Source of the DNA: Pontiella desulfatans
GTDB taxonomy: Bacteria > Verrucomicrobiota > Kiritimatiellia > Kiritimatiellales > Pontiellaceae
DNA: 64,000 bases
Assembly: GCF_900890425.1 (NCBI RefSeq)
Contig: NZ_CAAHFG010000003.1
Location: 1,054,001-1,118,000 of the forward strand
Reading direction: 5' to 3'
The position numbers and the translations under genes were made by a program. Every line of letters begins with the position of its first letter. Position 1 is the first letter of the stretch. Below are positions 50,855-58,518 of the stretch, piece by piece. The notes under the pieces are model-generated. The model was given only the letters and a program-made list of their open reading frames with translations, did no database searches and had not been told where the DNA came from.

Positions 50855-51394
50855 CTATTGGAAATTTACTTTGGCGATGTGGGGGAGTTCGCGGTAGAGG
50901 TTGTCGTAGTCGAGGCCGTAGCCGACCACGAAAAGGTCGTCGATTTCAAAGCCCTTGAAGTCGGCCTCGAACTCCACGGCGCGGTTGGCCTTTTTGTCGA
51001 GCAGGACGCAGGAATGCACGGTTTTCGCGCCGCGTTCAATCATCAGTTTCTTGGTGAAGGCCAGGGTGCGGCCGCTATCGAGGATGTCGTCGACGAGCAG
51101 GACGTTGGCATCGGTCAGGTTTTCGCGGATGTCGTGGATGATTTGGACGGTGCCGGAGGAGACGGTGCCCGCGCCATAGCTCGAAAGCGTCATGAAATCG
51201 ATGTGGGGATGGGCGTTGTGGCGGTAGAAACTACGCATCAAATCGGCGAAAAACATGAAACTGCCCTTCAGGATGCCCACCACCACCAGGTGGTCGGGTT
51301 GGTCGGTTGCAATGATTTCGTCCACCAGGGAGTCCACCCGCCGGGCAATGGTTTGTTTATCGATCAGGATTTCTTTTACATCGTGCGCTCTCAT
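50855..51394 (-). CDS. hpt: hypoxanthine phosphoribosyltransferase
   Basis: A 179-residue enzyme of purine salvage that makes IMP or GMP from hypoxanthine or guanine and PRPP. ATG 51394 with GGAGA before it is chosen; the longer frame (to 51565) has no ribosome-binding site. The PRPP loop VLLVDDILDSGRT, the flexible loop SSYGAGTVSSG and the purine-binding KKANRAVEFEADFKGFEI region are all present. It is divergent from gltX and shares a 146-base regulatory region with it. Confidence 0.92.
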   Translation of the reverse strand: MRAHDVKEILIDKQTIARRVDSLVDEIIATDQPDHLVVVGILKGSFMFFADLMRSFYRHNAHPHIDFMTLSSYGAGTVSSGTVQIIHDIRENLTDANVLLVDDILDSGRTLAFTKKLMIERGAKTVHSCVLLDKKANRAVEFEADFKGFEIDDLFVVGYGLDYDNLYRELPHIAKVNFQ

Positions 51395-51474
51395 GGGTAG
51401 TCTCCGCAGTTCTTCCAAAATTTGGTAGTAAGCATGCCCAACGTTTTGGATTTGGGCAACGAAAGAGTGACGAT

Positions 51475-51521
51475 TGATCCGTGACGCGTGAATTGAATCT
51501 CGCCTCAATCGCCACGGATCA
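51475..51521 (+). repeat. inverted repeat in the gltX leader
   Basis: TGATCCGTG (51475-51483) is the perfect complement of CACGGATCA (51513-51521). It lies in the gltX leader just before the GGAGA ribosome-binding site, so it may be an attenuator-like or regulatory hairpin. A protein site for either divergent gene is the alternative. Confidence 0.4.
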
Positions 51522-51540
51522 CGTTCACTGGAGATTTGAA

Positions 51541-52848
51541 ATGAAAGTACGTACACGTTTTGCACCGAGCCCTACGGGCCATGTCCACATCGGCAACATG
51601 CGTGCCGCGATCTACAACTGGTTGTTCGCCCGCCACATGGGTGGGGAATTCCTTCTGCGCGTGGAAGATACGGACCGCGAGCGCTCGACCCCCGAGGCCA
51701 TCCAAACCCTGCTCGAGGCCATGGAGTGGTTGAAGCTGGATGTCGACGGGGAACCGCTCTACCAGAGCACCCGCATGGAGGCGCACCTCGAAGCGGCGGA
51801 AATGCTCCTCTCCAAGGGCATGGCCTACAAGGAGGACAAGGGCGGAACCGGACAGGGCGAATGCATCATCTTCAAGATGCCCGGAACCGACAGCACGTTC
51901 GAGGACGGCATCAAAGGTACGCTTTCGAAGGCGGCGGAAAACATGCAGGATTTCGTCATCGTCCGCTCCAACGGGACGCCGGTGTTCCATTTGGCCAACG
52001 TGCTCGACGACATCGAACAGGGGGTCACCCACGTGATCCGCGGCGACGACCATGTGGAAAACACCTTCCGCCATATTGCGCTCTATAAGGCCCTCGGCGC
52101 CGAAGTCCCGAACTTTGCCCACCTTCCGATGATCGTCAACGCGCAGGGCAAGCCCTACTCCAAGCGCGACGGCGACGCGTTCGTCGGCGATTTCCGCGAA
52201 AAGGGATTCCTCGGCGATGCGCTCTTCAACTATCTCGCCCTGCTGGGCTGGTCGCCCGGCGACGACCGCGAAGTGATGAGCCGCGACGAGATGGTCGAGG
52301 CCTTCACGCTGGAGCGCTGCCAGTCGTCCGCCGCCCAGGTCGACCTGAAGAAGCTGACATGGATGAACGGCGAATACATGCTGAAGCTTCCGGAGGAGGA
52401 GTTCGATTCCATGGCATTCGCCGAGCTGGAGAAGGCGGGGATCGAGGCGGAACCCGAATATGCCCAGCGTGTGTTCGGGCTGGTCCGCGAGCGCGTCAAG
52501 ACCGTGGCCGACCTTGCGCCGATGGTGGGCTATTTCTTCACCGATGACTATGCATACGACGAGAAGGCCGTGAAGAAGAAAATCCAGAAGGACGGCGTGG
52601 CCGACATCCTGGCCCAGCTGAAGGAGCTCCTGGCTGCCCTGGAAGTCTTCGACGAAGCCTCGACCGACCAAGCGTTGCACGATTTTGTCGAAGCGTCCGG
52701 CCTCGGTTTCGGAGCGGTGATGGCGCCGGCGCGCATTGCGGTTTCCGGCATCCAGTCCGGGCCGGACTTGTTCCCCATGCTGGATGTGCTGGGGCGCGAG
52801 CGTGTGCTGAAAAGAATTGATCGCACGGTTCAATTGTTTTTGGCATAG
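51541..52848 (+). CDS. gltX: glutamyl-tRNA synthetase
   Basis: A 435-residue class I synthetase that charges tRNA(Glu) with glutamate. ATG 51541 is preceded by GGAGA. The HIGH motif is HIGN (in PSPTGHVHIGNMRAA, near residue 16) and the KMSKS motif is YSKRDGD near residue 208. It is somewhat shorter than common GltX (about 465-490), mainly through a small gap near residue 105 and a short C-terminal anticodon domain. The core active-site residues are kept, so it should be functional. No other GltX or GlnRS is visible in the window. Confidence 0.92.
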   Translation: MKVRTRFAPSPTGHVHIGNMRAAIYNWLFARHMGGEFLLRVEDTDRERSTPEAIQTLLEAMEWLKLDVDGEPLYQSTRMEAHLEAAEMLLSKGMAYKEDKGGTGQGECIIFKMPGTDSTFEDGIKGTLSKAAENMQDFVIVRSNGTPVFHLANVLDDIEQGVTHVIRGDDHVENTFRHIALYKALGAEVPNFAHLPMIVNAQGKPYSKRDGDAFVGDFREKGFLGDALFNYLALLGWSPGDDREVMSRDEMVEAFTLERCQSSAAQVDLKKLTWMNGEYMLKLPEEEFDSMAFAELEKAGIEAEPEYAQRVFGLVRERVKTVADLAPMVGYFFTDDYAYDEKAVKKKIQKDGVADILAQLKELLAALEVFDEASTDQALHDFVEASGLGFGAVMAPARIAVSGIQSGPDLFPMLDVLGRERVLKRIDRTVQLFLA

Positions 52849-52890
52849 TTTTCCAAGCGGAGGCAAGAGTCTCCCTTCAGGCTTGGAAAA
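52849..52890 (+). repeat. inverted repeat abutting the hybrid kinase start codon
   Basis: TTTTCCAAGC (52849-52858) directly follows the gltX stop and is the perfect complement of GCTTGGAAAA (52881-52890), which ends at the base before ATG 52891. It could end the gltX transcript in part or hide the kinase start site. No strong ribosome-binding site is seen otherwise. Confidence 0.45.
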
Positions 52891-54465
52891 ATGCAGCTCA
52901 TATCCACATCATGTTTCACAACGCTTGCGGCGGTCGACCTGGTCAAGGCATGGCCGTTCGTCATGGCGATGCAACTGCTGGTGCTCCTTGTGTTGGTTTG
53001 GGTGCTGGTCTGGAACCGGCGGCTCAAGCGGCGGATGCAACGGCAGTCCGTAGATCTCGAGCGCGAGCTGGAGCGACGCGTGATGGCCGAGGCCGCCCGC
53101 GAGGAACGGTTGCGCGACCGCGATGCCAACATCGCCATGCTGGTGAGCGTGAACGAGGATACCGAGGAGGCGCGCGAAAAACTCGAGGAGGCCAACGAAC
53201 AACTGCAGGAGGCCATCCGGCGTGCCAATGAACTGGCGGTCGAGGCCCAGGCGGCCAACATTGCCAAAAGCGAATTCCTCGCCAACATGAGCCATGAAAT
53301 CCGAACCCCCATGAACGGCATCATCGGGGTCACCAACCTGCTGCTGGATTCGGGGCTCACGGAAGACCAGCAAGACCTGGCCGCCACGGTGCACCGCAGC
53401 GGCAAATCATTGTTGGCCATCGTGAACGATATCCTGGATTTCTCAAAGATCGAGGCGGGGCACATGGAGATCGAAATACTCGATTTCGATCTGAAGGTTG
53501 TGCTGGGCGATCTGCGGGCCATGCTGAGTCTGCAAGCGCAACGCAAAGGGATCGGCTTCGACGTGCGTGTGGACCCGGAGGTGCCTGCCCGGTTATGCGG
53601 CGATGTGAGCCGCCTCCGGCAGATCCTCACCAACCTCGTCGGCAACGCCATCAAGTTCACCGAAGAGGGTGAGGTGGCATTGGCTGTATTGCTTTCCGAC
53701 CGCCATGATGGCCACGTCCATATCCGGTTCGAAGTCAGGGACACGGGCATTGGCATCGATCCCGGGCATTTGGCCCATATCTTTGGCGCATTCCATCAGC
53801 AGGATGCCTCGACCTCCCGCAAATATGGAGGAACCGGCCTGGGGCTGACGATCTGCAAGCAGCTGGTGGAAATCATGGGCGGCGAGATCGGGGCTGAAAG
53901 TGCCGCTGGCGAAGGTTCCGTTTTCTGGTTCGAAATCCCGGTTGATCTGCAGAGTGGGACAAGTGTCCAGACCGCATTCGACTTCGTGAAGACCGGCACA
54001 CCCAAGCCGTGCGAGGACGAAGTGAGCGCCACCCAGGACATACTTTTGTCAACCCGTATGGAAATCCAGGCCATGGATCGGGATGTCCGGGTGTTGGTGG
54101 TGGAGGACAATCTCGTGAATCAAACCGTTGCCGTGCGCACGCTGCATAAGATGGGGTGTATTGCGGAGGCTTCGAAGGATGGTGCCGATGCCATCGAACT
54201 TTTGGCGAACCGCCATTTCGACCTGGTGCTGATGGATGTGCAGATGCCCAAGATGGACGGACTCGAAACTACCAAGGCCATCCGGGAAAAGGAGGTGGCG
54301 GAGGCGTTGCCCCGACTACCCATCATCGCAATGACCGCCCACGCCCTCAGTGGCGACCGCGAACGTTGTTTGGAAGGCGGCATGGATGGCTATATCACCA
54401 AGCCCATCAATGTTGCGGAGCTGTCCAACGCGGTCTTCCAATCTCTGGGGTCTCAATCGGATTAA
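52891..54465 (+). CDS. hybrid sensor histidine kinase/response regulator
   Basis: A 524-residue hybrid kinase. One transmembrane helix (about 22-42) is followed by a coiled coil (about 50-125), then the HisKA domain with phospho-acceptor His135 in [13 protein letters not shown]. The ATPase domain has [20 protein letters not shown] and [13 protein letters not shown] linker of about 45 residues leads to a receiver domain (398-520) with phospho-acceptor Asp449 in [14 protein letters not shown]. There is no separate output or sensor domain, so an Hpt partner elsewhere is likely. It lies between gltX and a Wzz-like gene and may control envelope polysaccharide. Confidence 0.9.
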   Translation: MQLISTSCFTTLAAVDLVKAWPFVMAMQLLVLLVLVWVLVWNRRLKRRMQRQSVDLERELERRVMAEAAREERLRDRDANIAMLVSVNEDTEEAREKLEEANEQLQEAIRRANELAVEAQAANIAKSEFLANMSHEIRTPMNGIIGVTNLLLDSGLTEDQQDLAATVHRSGKSLLAIVNDILDFSKIEAGHMEIEILDFDLKVVLGDLRAMLSLQAQRKGIGFDVRVDPEVPARLCGDVSRLRQILTNLVGNAIKFTEEGEVALAVLLSDRHDGHVHIRFEVRDTGIGIDPGHLAHIFGAFHQQDASTSRKYGGTGLGLTICKQLVEIMGGEIGAESAAGEGSVFWFEIPVDLQSGTSVQTAFDFVKTGTPKPCEDEVSATQDILLSTRMEIQAMDRDVRVLVVEDNLVNQTVAVRTLHKMGCIAEASKDGADAIELLANRHFDLVLMDVQMPKMDGLETTKAIREKEVAEALPRLPIIAMTAHALSGDRERCLEGGMDGYITKPINVAELSNAVFQSLGSQSD

Positions 54466-54477
54466 GTCGGGGGAACG

Positions 54478-55110
54478 ATGAAAAAAGCGTTGATGGTTTT
54501 GGGGATCATCCTGATTTCGATGGTTCCCGTTGTGATCCTGGCGAGCACCGTATATACCTTGATGCTTCCGAACATCTATCAATCAACGGCGGTGGTTTCC
54601 GTGCGGGCCCTGGGAGGGGCGGGGTGCCCGAATCCTTGCGAACATTGCGGACTCTCGGCCTCGGCGTTGATTCAAACAGAGATGGCGATCCTCGAATCCA
54701 AGCCGATTCTCCATGAGGTGATCAAACGCCTCGATCTGCAGTCTGAATGGGGGCGCGACCGGGAGAAACTGCCTCGTTCCGTGGCTTGCAAGATTCTGCG
54801 GAATAGCATCAACATATCAAACCGTCGCAACTCACCGATCGTTGAGATCAGCGTCAGGCGCGACAATCCGGATGAGGCCGCCGATATTGCGAATGAAATG
54901 GTGGCAACCTATCGCGACGCCAAGAGGGCGCAAGCCAAGATGGATTCGGTTGAGCTCATCGACATCGCCGAACCCAACCGCCGGCCCGTCAGCCCCAACC
55001 TGTTCTTGAACACCCTGCTTTCCGTTGCGTTCGCGCTGGGCATGGGCATCGTCGGGCTGATCCTGTTGCTGGCCGGCCTGAATAAGAAACCGCCGCCGGT
55101 TCCCCGCTGA
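54478..55110 (+). CDS. Wzz-like chain-length determinant / polysaccharide co-polymerase protein
   Basis: A 210-residue membrane protein with two helices (about 6-30 and 178-200). Between them lies a Wzz-type region: YQSTAVVSVRALG, then ILESKPILHEVIKRLDLQ and IVEISVRRDNPDEAADIANE with MVATYRDAK, ending with the PNRRPVSPNLF motif that precedes helix two in Wzz/BY-kinase proteins. It is shorter than full-length chain-length regulators and has no kinase domain. Four Cys (CPNPCEHC) near residue 46 are unusual. It is 12 bases downstream of the hybrid kinase and is probably co-transcribed. Confidence 0.8.
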   Translation: MKKALMVLGIILISMVPVVILASTVYTLMLPNIYQSTAVVSVRALGGAGCPNPCEHCGLSASALIQTEMAILESKPILHEVIKRLDLQSEWGRDREKLPRSVACKILRNSINISNRRNSPIVEISVRRDNPDEAADIANEMVATYRDAKRAQAKMDSVELIDIAEPNRRPVSPNLFLNTLLSVAFALGMGIVGLILLLAGLNKKPPPVPR

Positions 55111-55530
55111 CTAGGGCCGGTTGCGGCAACGATCGGCGGGAACGGAAAGGCGCTTGAGCAGGAACTCCTGGAACTCGCGGGGATAGTCCTGCAGGGCCAG
55201 CGCCTTTTCCATGCAGAGCAACCAGGCTTCCTTTTCCGCGGTGCCAATGGCGAGATGGGCGTGGGCCGGCGCCAGTTGCATCGGTCCGTATTTTTCCGCA
55301 TACCGGTCGGGGCCGTCCAGGTAGCCGCAGAGGAACACCGCCAGCTTTTCGCGCGACATCGTCAGGTCTGTCGGGTGCATGAATAGGATCTTCCGCGCCT
55401 CCGGAAGCGATTCCATCACATCGTAGAAGTCGTTGGCCAGTTTCGTGATTCCCTCAATTCCCCCGGCCATGCGGAACTGGGTGTCGCCTTCGCGGTATTG
55501 GGCATGCAGATTTTCCAAATTGTCGGACAT
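55111..55530 (-). CDS. group II truncated hemoglobin
   Basis: A 139-residue globin of the truncated group II type. GGIEGITKLANDFYDVMES covers helix B, FLCGYLDGPDRYAEKYG covers the E-F region, and APAHAHLAIG contains the proximal heme His. EKEAWLLCMEKALA is the G-helix Trp motif typical of group II. These proteins bind O2 or NO and often detoxify NO. It is convergent with the Wzz-like gene. The product has a short C-terminal tail rich in Arg and Pro. Confidence 0.82.
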   Translation of the reverse strand: MSDNLENLHAQYREGDTQFRMAGGIEGITKLANDFYDVMESLPEARKILFMHPTDLTMSREKLAVFLCGYLDGPDRYAEKYGPMQLAPAHAHLAIGTAEKEAWLLCMEKALALQDYPREFQEFLLKRLSVPADRCRNRP

Positions 55531-55672
55531 TTAAACCTCACTAAAATGGTACTATATACCGGTCCGGCTTTTGGAAGGCCAGCCCTTCGAGTAAAAAATG
55601 TATCTCCCTCCTTGTGCTGGAGCGCATTGGGCGGCATCTTGTGATCCTCGATTAAACAATCAGGAGAATTTC

Positions 55673-56131
55673 ATGGCTAAGATGCAGAAGGTTTTTGGGT
55701 TAGGGATTGTCGCGCTTTGTTCCGCATCGGTTGCCATGGCAGCCCTTCCGTCCGCGAAACTGGTCGATTCCGAAACGGGTGCGAGTTCCGAGGTCACCGT
55801 GCTGACAAACGGGGCCAGCTTCAAAATGGGCGAAAAGACGTATCGGCTGGAACTCGACCAATCCGCGGACGACAAATTCATTGAGAGCCTCAGCCAGGAA
55901 CGTGCCCCCCTGCGCATTCATGATTTGCCGGCCTATGAAGCATTCAACATGCTGACGCTGCTTTCCGACGCGGCCATCGTATGTTCCCGCAGTGTCGAAA
56001 AGGATCTCAAGATCAGCATCAACACGCAGCACGACTCCATCATATCCATCATCGATCAGATCTGCTTCCAAATCGATGCCGAAGCCACCGTGCGCAACAA
56101 AACCTTCTGGATCACCGCGAAAAAACAGTAG
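55673..56131 (+). CDS. secreted protein with STN/secretin-N-like fold
   Basis: A 152-residue exported protein; ATG 55673 with AGGAG before it gives a clean signal peptide ending near AMAA (residue 24). The second half, PLRIHDLPAYEAFNMLTLLS and then IDQICFQIDAEATVRNKTFW, has the beta-alpha-beta pattern of STN and secretin N-domains, where LSDAAIVCSRSV and SINTQHDSIISI fit the strand and helix spacing. No TonB-dependent receptor or secretin is encoded nearby. I infer a periplasmic binding or adaptor role. Confidence 0.6.
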   Translation: MAKMQKVFGLGIVALCSASVAMAALPSAKLVDSETGASSEVTVLTNGASFKMGEKTYRLELDQSADDKFIESLSQERAPLRIHDLPAYEAFNMLTLLSDAAIVCSRSVEKDLKISINTQHDSIISIIDQICFQIDAEATVRNKTFWITAKKQ

Positions 56132-56141
56132 GTTGCGGGCG

Positions 56142-56573
56142 CTATAGTTCGTAGGGCACAACCGTCATAGCCTGCCGGAAATCCTTGGCATTGCGTGTGG
56201 CGAGTTCGAGTCCAAGTTCTTCCGCCGTGGCTTCGATGAGGAAATCGGCCATCTTCCGTTTTAGGTTCCAGCGCCGCTGATAACCGGCGGCTCGGGCGCC
56301 AAACTTCACCAGCGCCCGGATGGCATACTGCTGCGTTTGCGGATGCCGTGCTTCTTTTGCCAAAGGCGCAAGGGCGGCCACGGCCCGCTTTGCGTCCACT
56401 CCGAATTCGGCAAGCTTCCCAATGGCCGAGGCCGCCAGCCGCTGAACGTCGTTCGAGGGGGTAGAAAGTAAGACTCTCAGCTCGTTCAAGGCTTCAGGAC
56501 TCCCGCTTCTACCCAGCTCCAAAGCGCGTTTCCGAGCTGCTTGGTGGTCGGAGGGAAGCATAGGGCTTTTCAT
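56142..56573 (-). CDS. HEAT-repeat/VapC C-terminal chimera, probably non-functional toxin remnant
   Basis: A 143-residue protein with AGGAG before ATG 56573. The front (about 1-95) is helical with HEAT-like repeats (EALNELRVLLSTPSNDVQRL and AASAIGKLAEFG). The end, ADFLIEATAEELGLELATRN then AKDF, is the C-terminal part of a VapC PIN-domain toxin, which normally has two acidic residues there. The N-terminal PIN half with its first acidic residues is missing. I infer a fusion by deletion of a HEAT-repeat gene with a vapC gene. A genuine two-domain protein is possible but no ribosome-binding site for a separate vapC is seen. Confidence 0.55.
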   Translation of the reverse strand: MKSPMLPSDHQAARKRALELGRSGSPEALNELRVLLSTPSNDVQRLAASAIGKLAEFGVDAKRAVAALAPLAKEARHPQTQQYAIRALVKFGARAAGYQRRWNLKRKMADFLIEATAEELGLELATRNAKDFRQAMTVVPYEL

Positions 56574-56593
56574 CGCAGGTTCTCCTTTGCTTA

Positions 56594-56644
56594 ACTCGCA
56601 TTCGCTCGCCAATCAACCTAATGGATTATCGAGCGAATGCGAGT
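56594..56644. repeat. 15-bp perfect inverted repeat
   Basis: ACTCGCATTCGCTCG (56594-56608) and CGAGCGAATGCGAGT (56630-56644) are exact complements with a 21-base spacer. It lies between the methyltransferase/MTHFR stop and the chimeric gene start. It may end the metH transcript (no T-run follows) or be an operator left from the lost toxin-antitoxin pair. Confidence 0.6.
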
Positions 56645-56658
56645 CAATCCTGCGGTTG

Positions 56659-58491
56659 TCAATTTTCCAGCACCTGCAGCGCAAGATCCACAATGCCGAA
56701 CGGGGCGCTGACCTGGTAGCCGGCAACGCGGTCGGCAATCGCCTCGCAGATCTCGCGGGCGATCTCGATGCCGAGCTTGCGGCCGTCTTCCTTGGTTTTG
56801 GCATGGCTCATCCGTTCAAGAATGGCATCCGGAATTTCAACGCCCGGAACTTCGTTGGCGAGGAATTCGGCATTGCGCAGCGATACCAGCGGCCAGACGC
56901 CGGCGACCACCGGAATGGTTCCGCCGCGGGCCGCCGCCGCATCCATGAAGCGCAGCAGGGCTTCCGGATCGAAGATCGGCTGGGTGATGGAATATTCCGC
57001 CCCGGCATGAATCTTGTTCATGTAATGCTGCAACTCGCGCTCCGGTTCGACCGCGCACGGGTTGGCGCCCACGCCGATCAGGATGCCGGTCGGCGGATTG
57101 ATCGGGTTGCCTCCAACATCCACGCCGTGGTTCAGGTTGTTGACGACCTGCGTCAGGCCGACGGCATCCACGTCGAATACGGGTGTGGAATCCGGATAGT
57201 CGCCGAGCTTGGGCGGATCGCCGGTGATGATGAGATAATTCCTCAGGCCGCCGGCATAGCCGCCGAGCAGGTCGGACTGCATGCCGATCAGGTTGCGGTC
57301 GCGGCAGCAGTAGTGCAGCACGGTTTCAATGCCCACTTCGCGCTCGACGAACAGCGCCGCAACCATTGGCGAAATGCGCGCGCTGGCGCGCGGGCCGTCG
57401 GGAATGTTGATGGCGTCGATGCCGGCATCCTTGCAGGTTTGGCACTGGGCGAGCATCGGCTTGAGATCGATGGAGCGGGGCGGGGTGATCTCTACGCTGG
57501 TGACTTTTTCGCCGCGGGCCAGCTTGGCCGCAAAGCCGCATTTTTCCGCCATTGGAACCACGTCCACCTTCGGGGCTTCCTGGTCGGTATGGCTGGAAAT
57601 GGCCACATGCTGCTTTACGCCGGTCATGGATTTGATGCTCTTGGCCGCCGTGGCGATATCGGCCGGGGTGGTGCCGCAGCATCCGCCGACGCCGCGCACG
57701 CCGAGTTCGATCATGCGTTTGGCATATTCCGTGAAATATTCGGGGGAAGCCATGTAGATCATCCGGCCGTCCACTTCTTGCGGGTAGCCGGCGTTGGCCA
57801 TCACCACCATCGGCTTGGAGGTCAGTGGCAGGGCGCGCTCGGCATTGCTGTAGGCCGCCGCAGGGCCCACGCCGCAGTTGAGCCCGATGCCGTCCACGTT
57901 CCCGTCGTTTTCCAGCGTTTGGACCAGCTGTTCGACCTTGCGGCCTTTTTCGGTTGTTCCTTCAATGCCGACCGTCATGGAAACAAAAACGGGAATGCCC
58001 AGCGTCTTGGCCACCTTGGCCGCAAGCTGCGCTTCCTGGATATGCGTAAAGGTTTCGAGCATGAAAAAGTCGACGCCCTCGTCCGCAAGAATGGCCAGTT
58101 GTTCGCGGAATATTTCCGCCAGTTCGCCGGCTTGGCTTTCAAGGAAGACCTGGCCCGACTTCAGCAACGGCCCGACCGATCCCGCAACCAACGCGGCATC
58201 ACCCGCGGCTGCCCGGGCCAGCCGGACGGATGCGCGGTTGATGTCTTCGAGTTGGTCGGCCAGTCCGTGCCCCTGCAGTTTCAGGCGGTTGGCGCCGAAC
58301 GAGTTGGTTTCGATCACGTCCGCCCCGGCATCGGCATATTCCTGATGGATGCCGCCAACCAGTTTGGGATTGGTGATGCAAAGGTGTTCGTAGCACGTAT
58401 TGATGAACACGCCCTTCGAATAGATCATCGTTCCCATCGCCCCGTCGAAGATCAGGGGTTGGTCTGCCATGCGTTCTAGGATTGTTTTCAT
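56659..58491 (-). CDS. bifunctional homocysteine S-methyltransferase/methylenetetrahydrofolate reductase
   Basis: A 610-residue two-domain enzyme. The N-terminal domain (about 1-290) is a BHMT/MetH-type homocysteine methyltransferase: [12 protein letters not shown], the zinc Cys in GIGLNCGVGPAAAY and the Cys pair in [11 protein letters not shown]. The C-terminal domain (about 315-610) is an MTHFR barrel, with VTSVEITPPR, NIPDGPRAS and YLIITGDPPK. YitJ-type proteins have the same fusion. It can supply 5-methyltetrahydrofolate to MetH encoded upstream. The 27-base gap to metH shows an operon. Confidence 0.92.
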   Translation of the reverse strand: MKTILERMADQPLIFDGAMGTMIYSKGVFINTCYEHLCITNPKLVGGIHQEYADAGADVIETNSFGANRLKLQGHGLADQLEDINRASVRLARAAAGDAALVAGSVGPLLKSGQVFLESQAGELAEIFREQLAILADEGVDFFMLETFTHIQEAQLAAKVAKTLGIPVFVSMTVGIEGTTEKGRKVEQLVQTLENDGNVDGIGLNCGVGPAAAYSNAERALPLTSKPMVVMANAGYPQEVDGRMIYMASPEYFTEYAKRMIELGVRGVGGCCGTTPADIATAAKSIKSMTGVKQHVAISSHTDQEAPKVDVVPMAEKCGFAAKLARGEKVTSVEITPPRSIDLKPMLAQCQTCKDAGIDAINIPDGPRASARISPMVAALFVEREVGIETVLHYCCRDRNLIGMQSDLLGGYAGGLRNYLIITGDPPKLGDYPDSTPVFDVDAVGLTQVVNNLNHGVDVGGNPINPPTGILIGVGANPCAVEPERELQHYMNKIHAGAEYSITQPIFDPEALLRFMDAAAARGGTIPVVAGVWPLVSLRNAEFLANEVPGVEIPDAILERMSHAKTKEDGRKLGIEIAREICEAIADRVAGYQVSAPFGIVDLALQVLEN

Positions 58492-58518
58492 AGTCTGTTC
58501 TCGTTGTTGGATATTTCG

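Noticed and set aside
56587-58479. 630-residue frame on the + strand opposite the methyltransferase/MTHFR gene
   Set aside because: Antisense shadow of a recognised enzyme; no family match and an atypical His/Arg/Gly composition.
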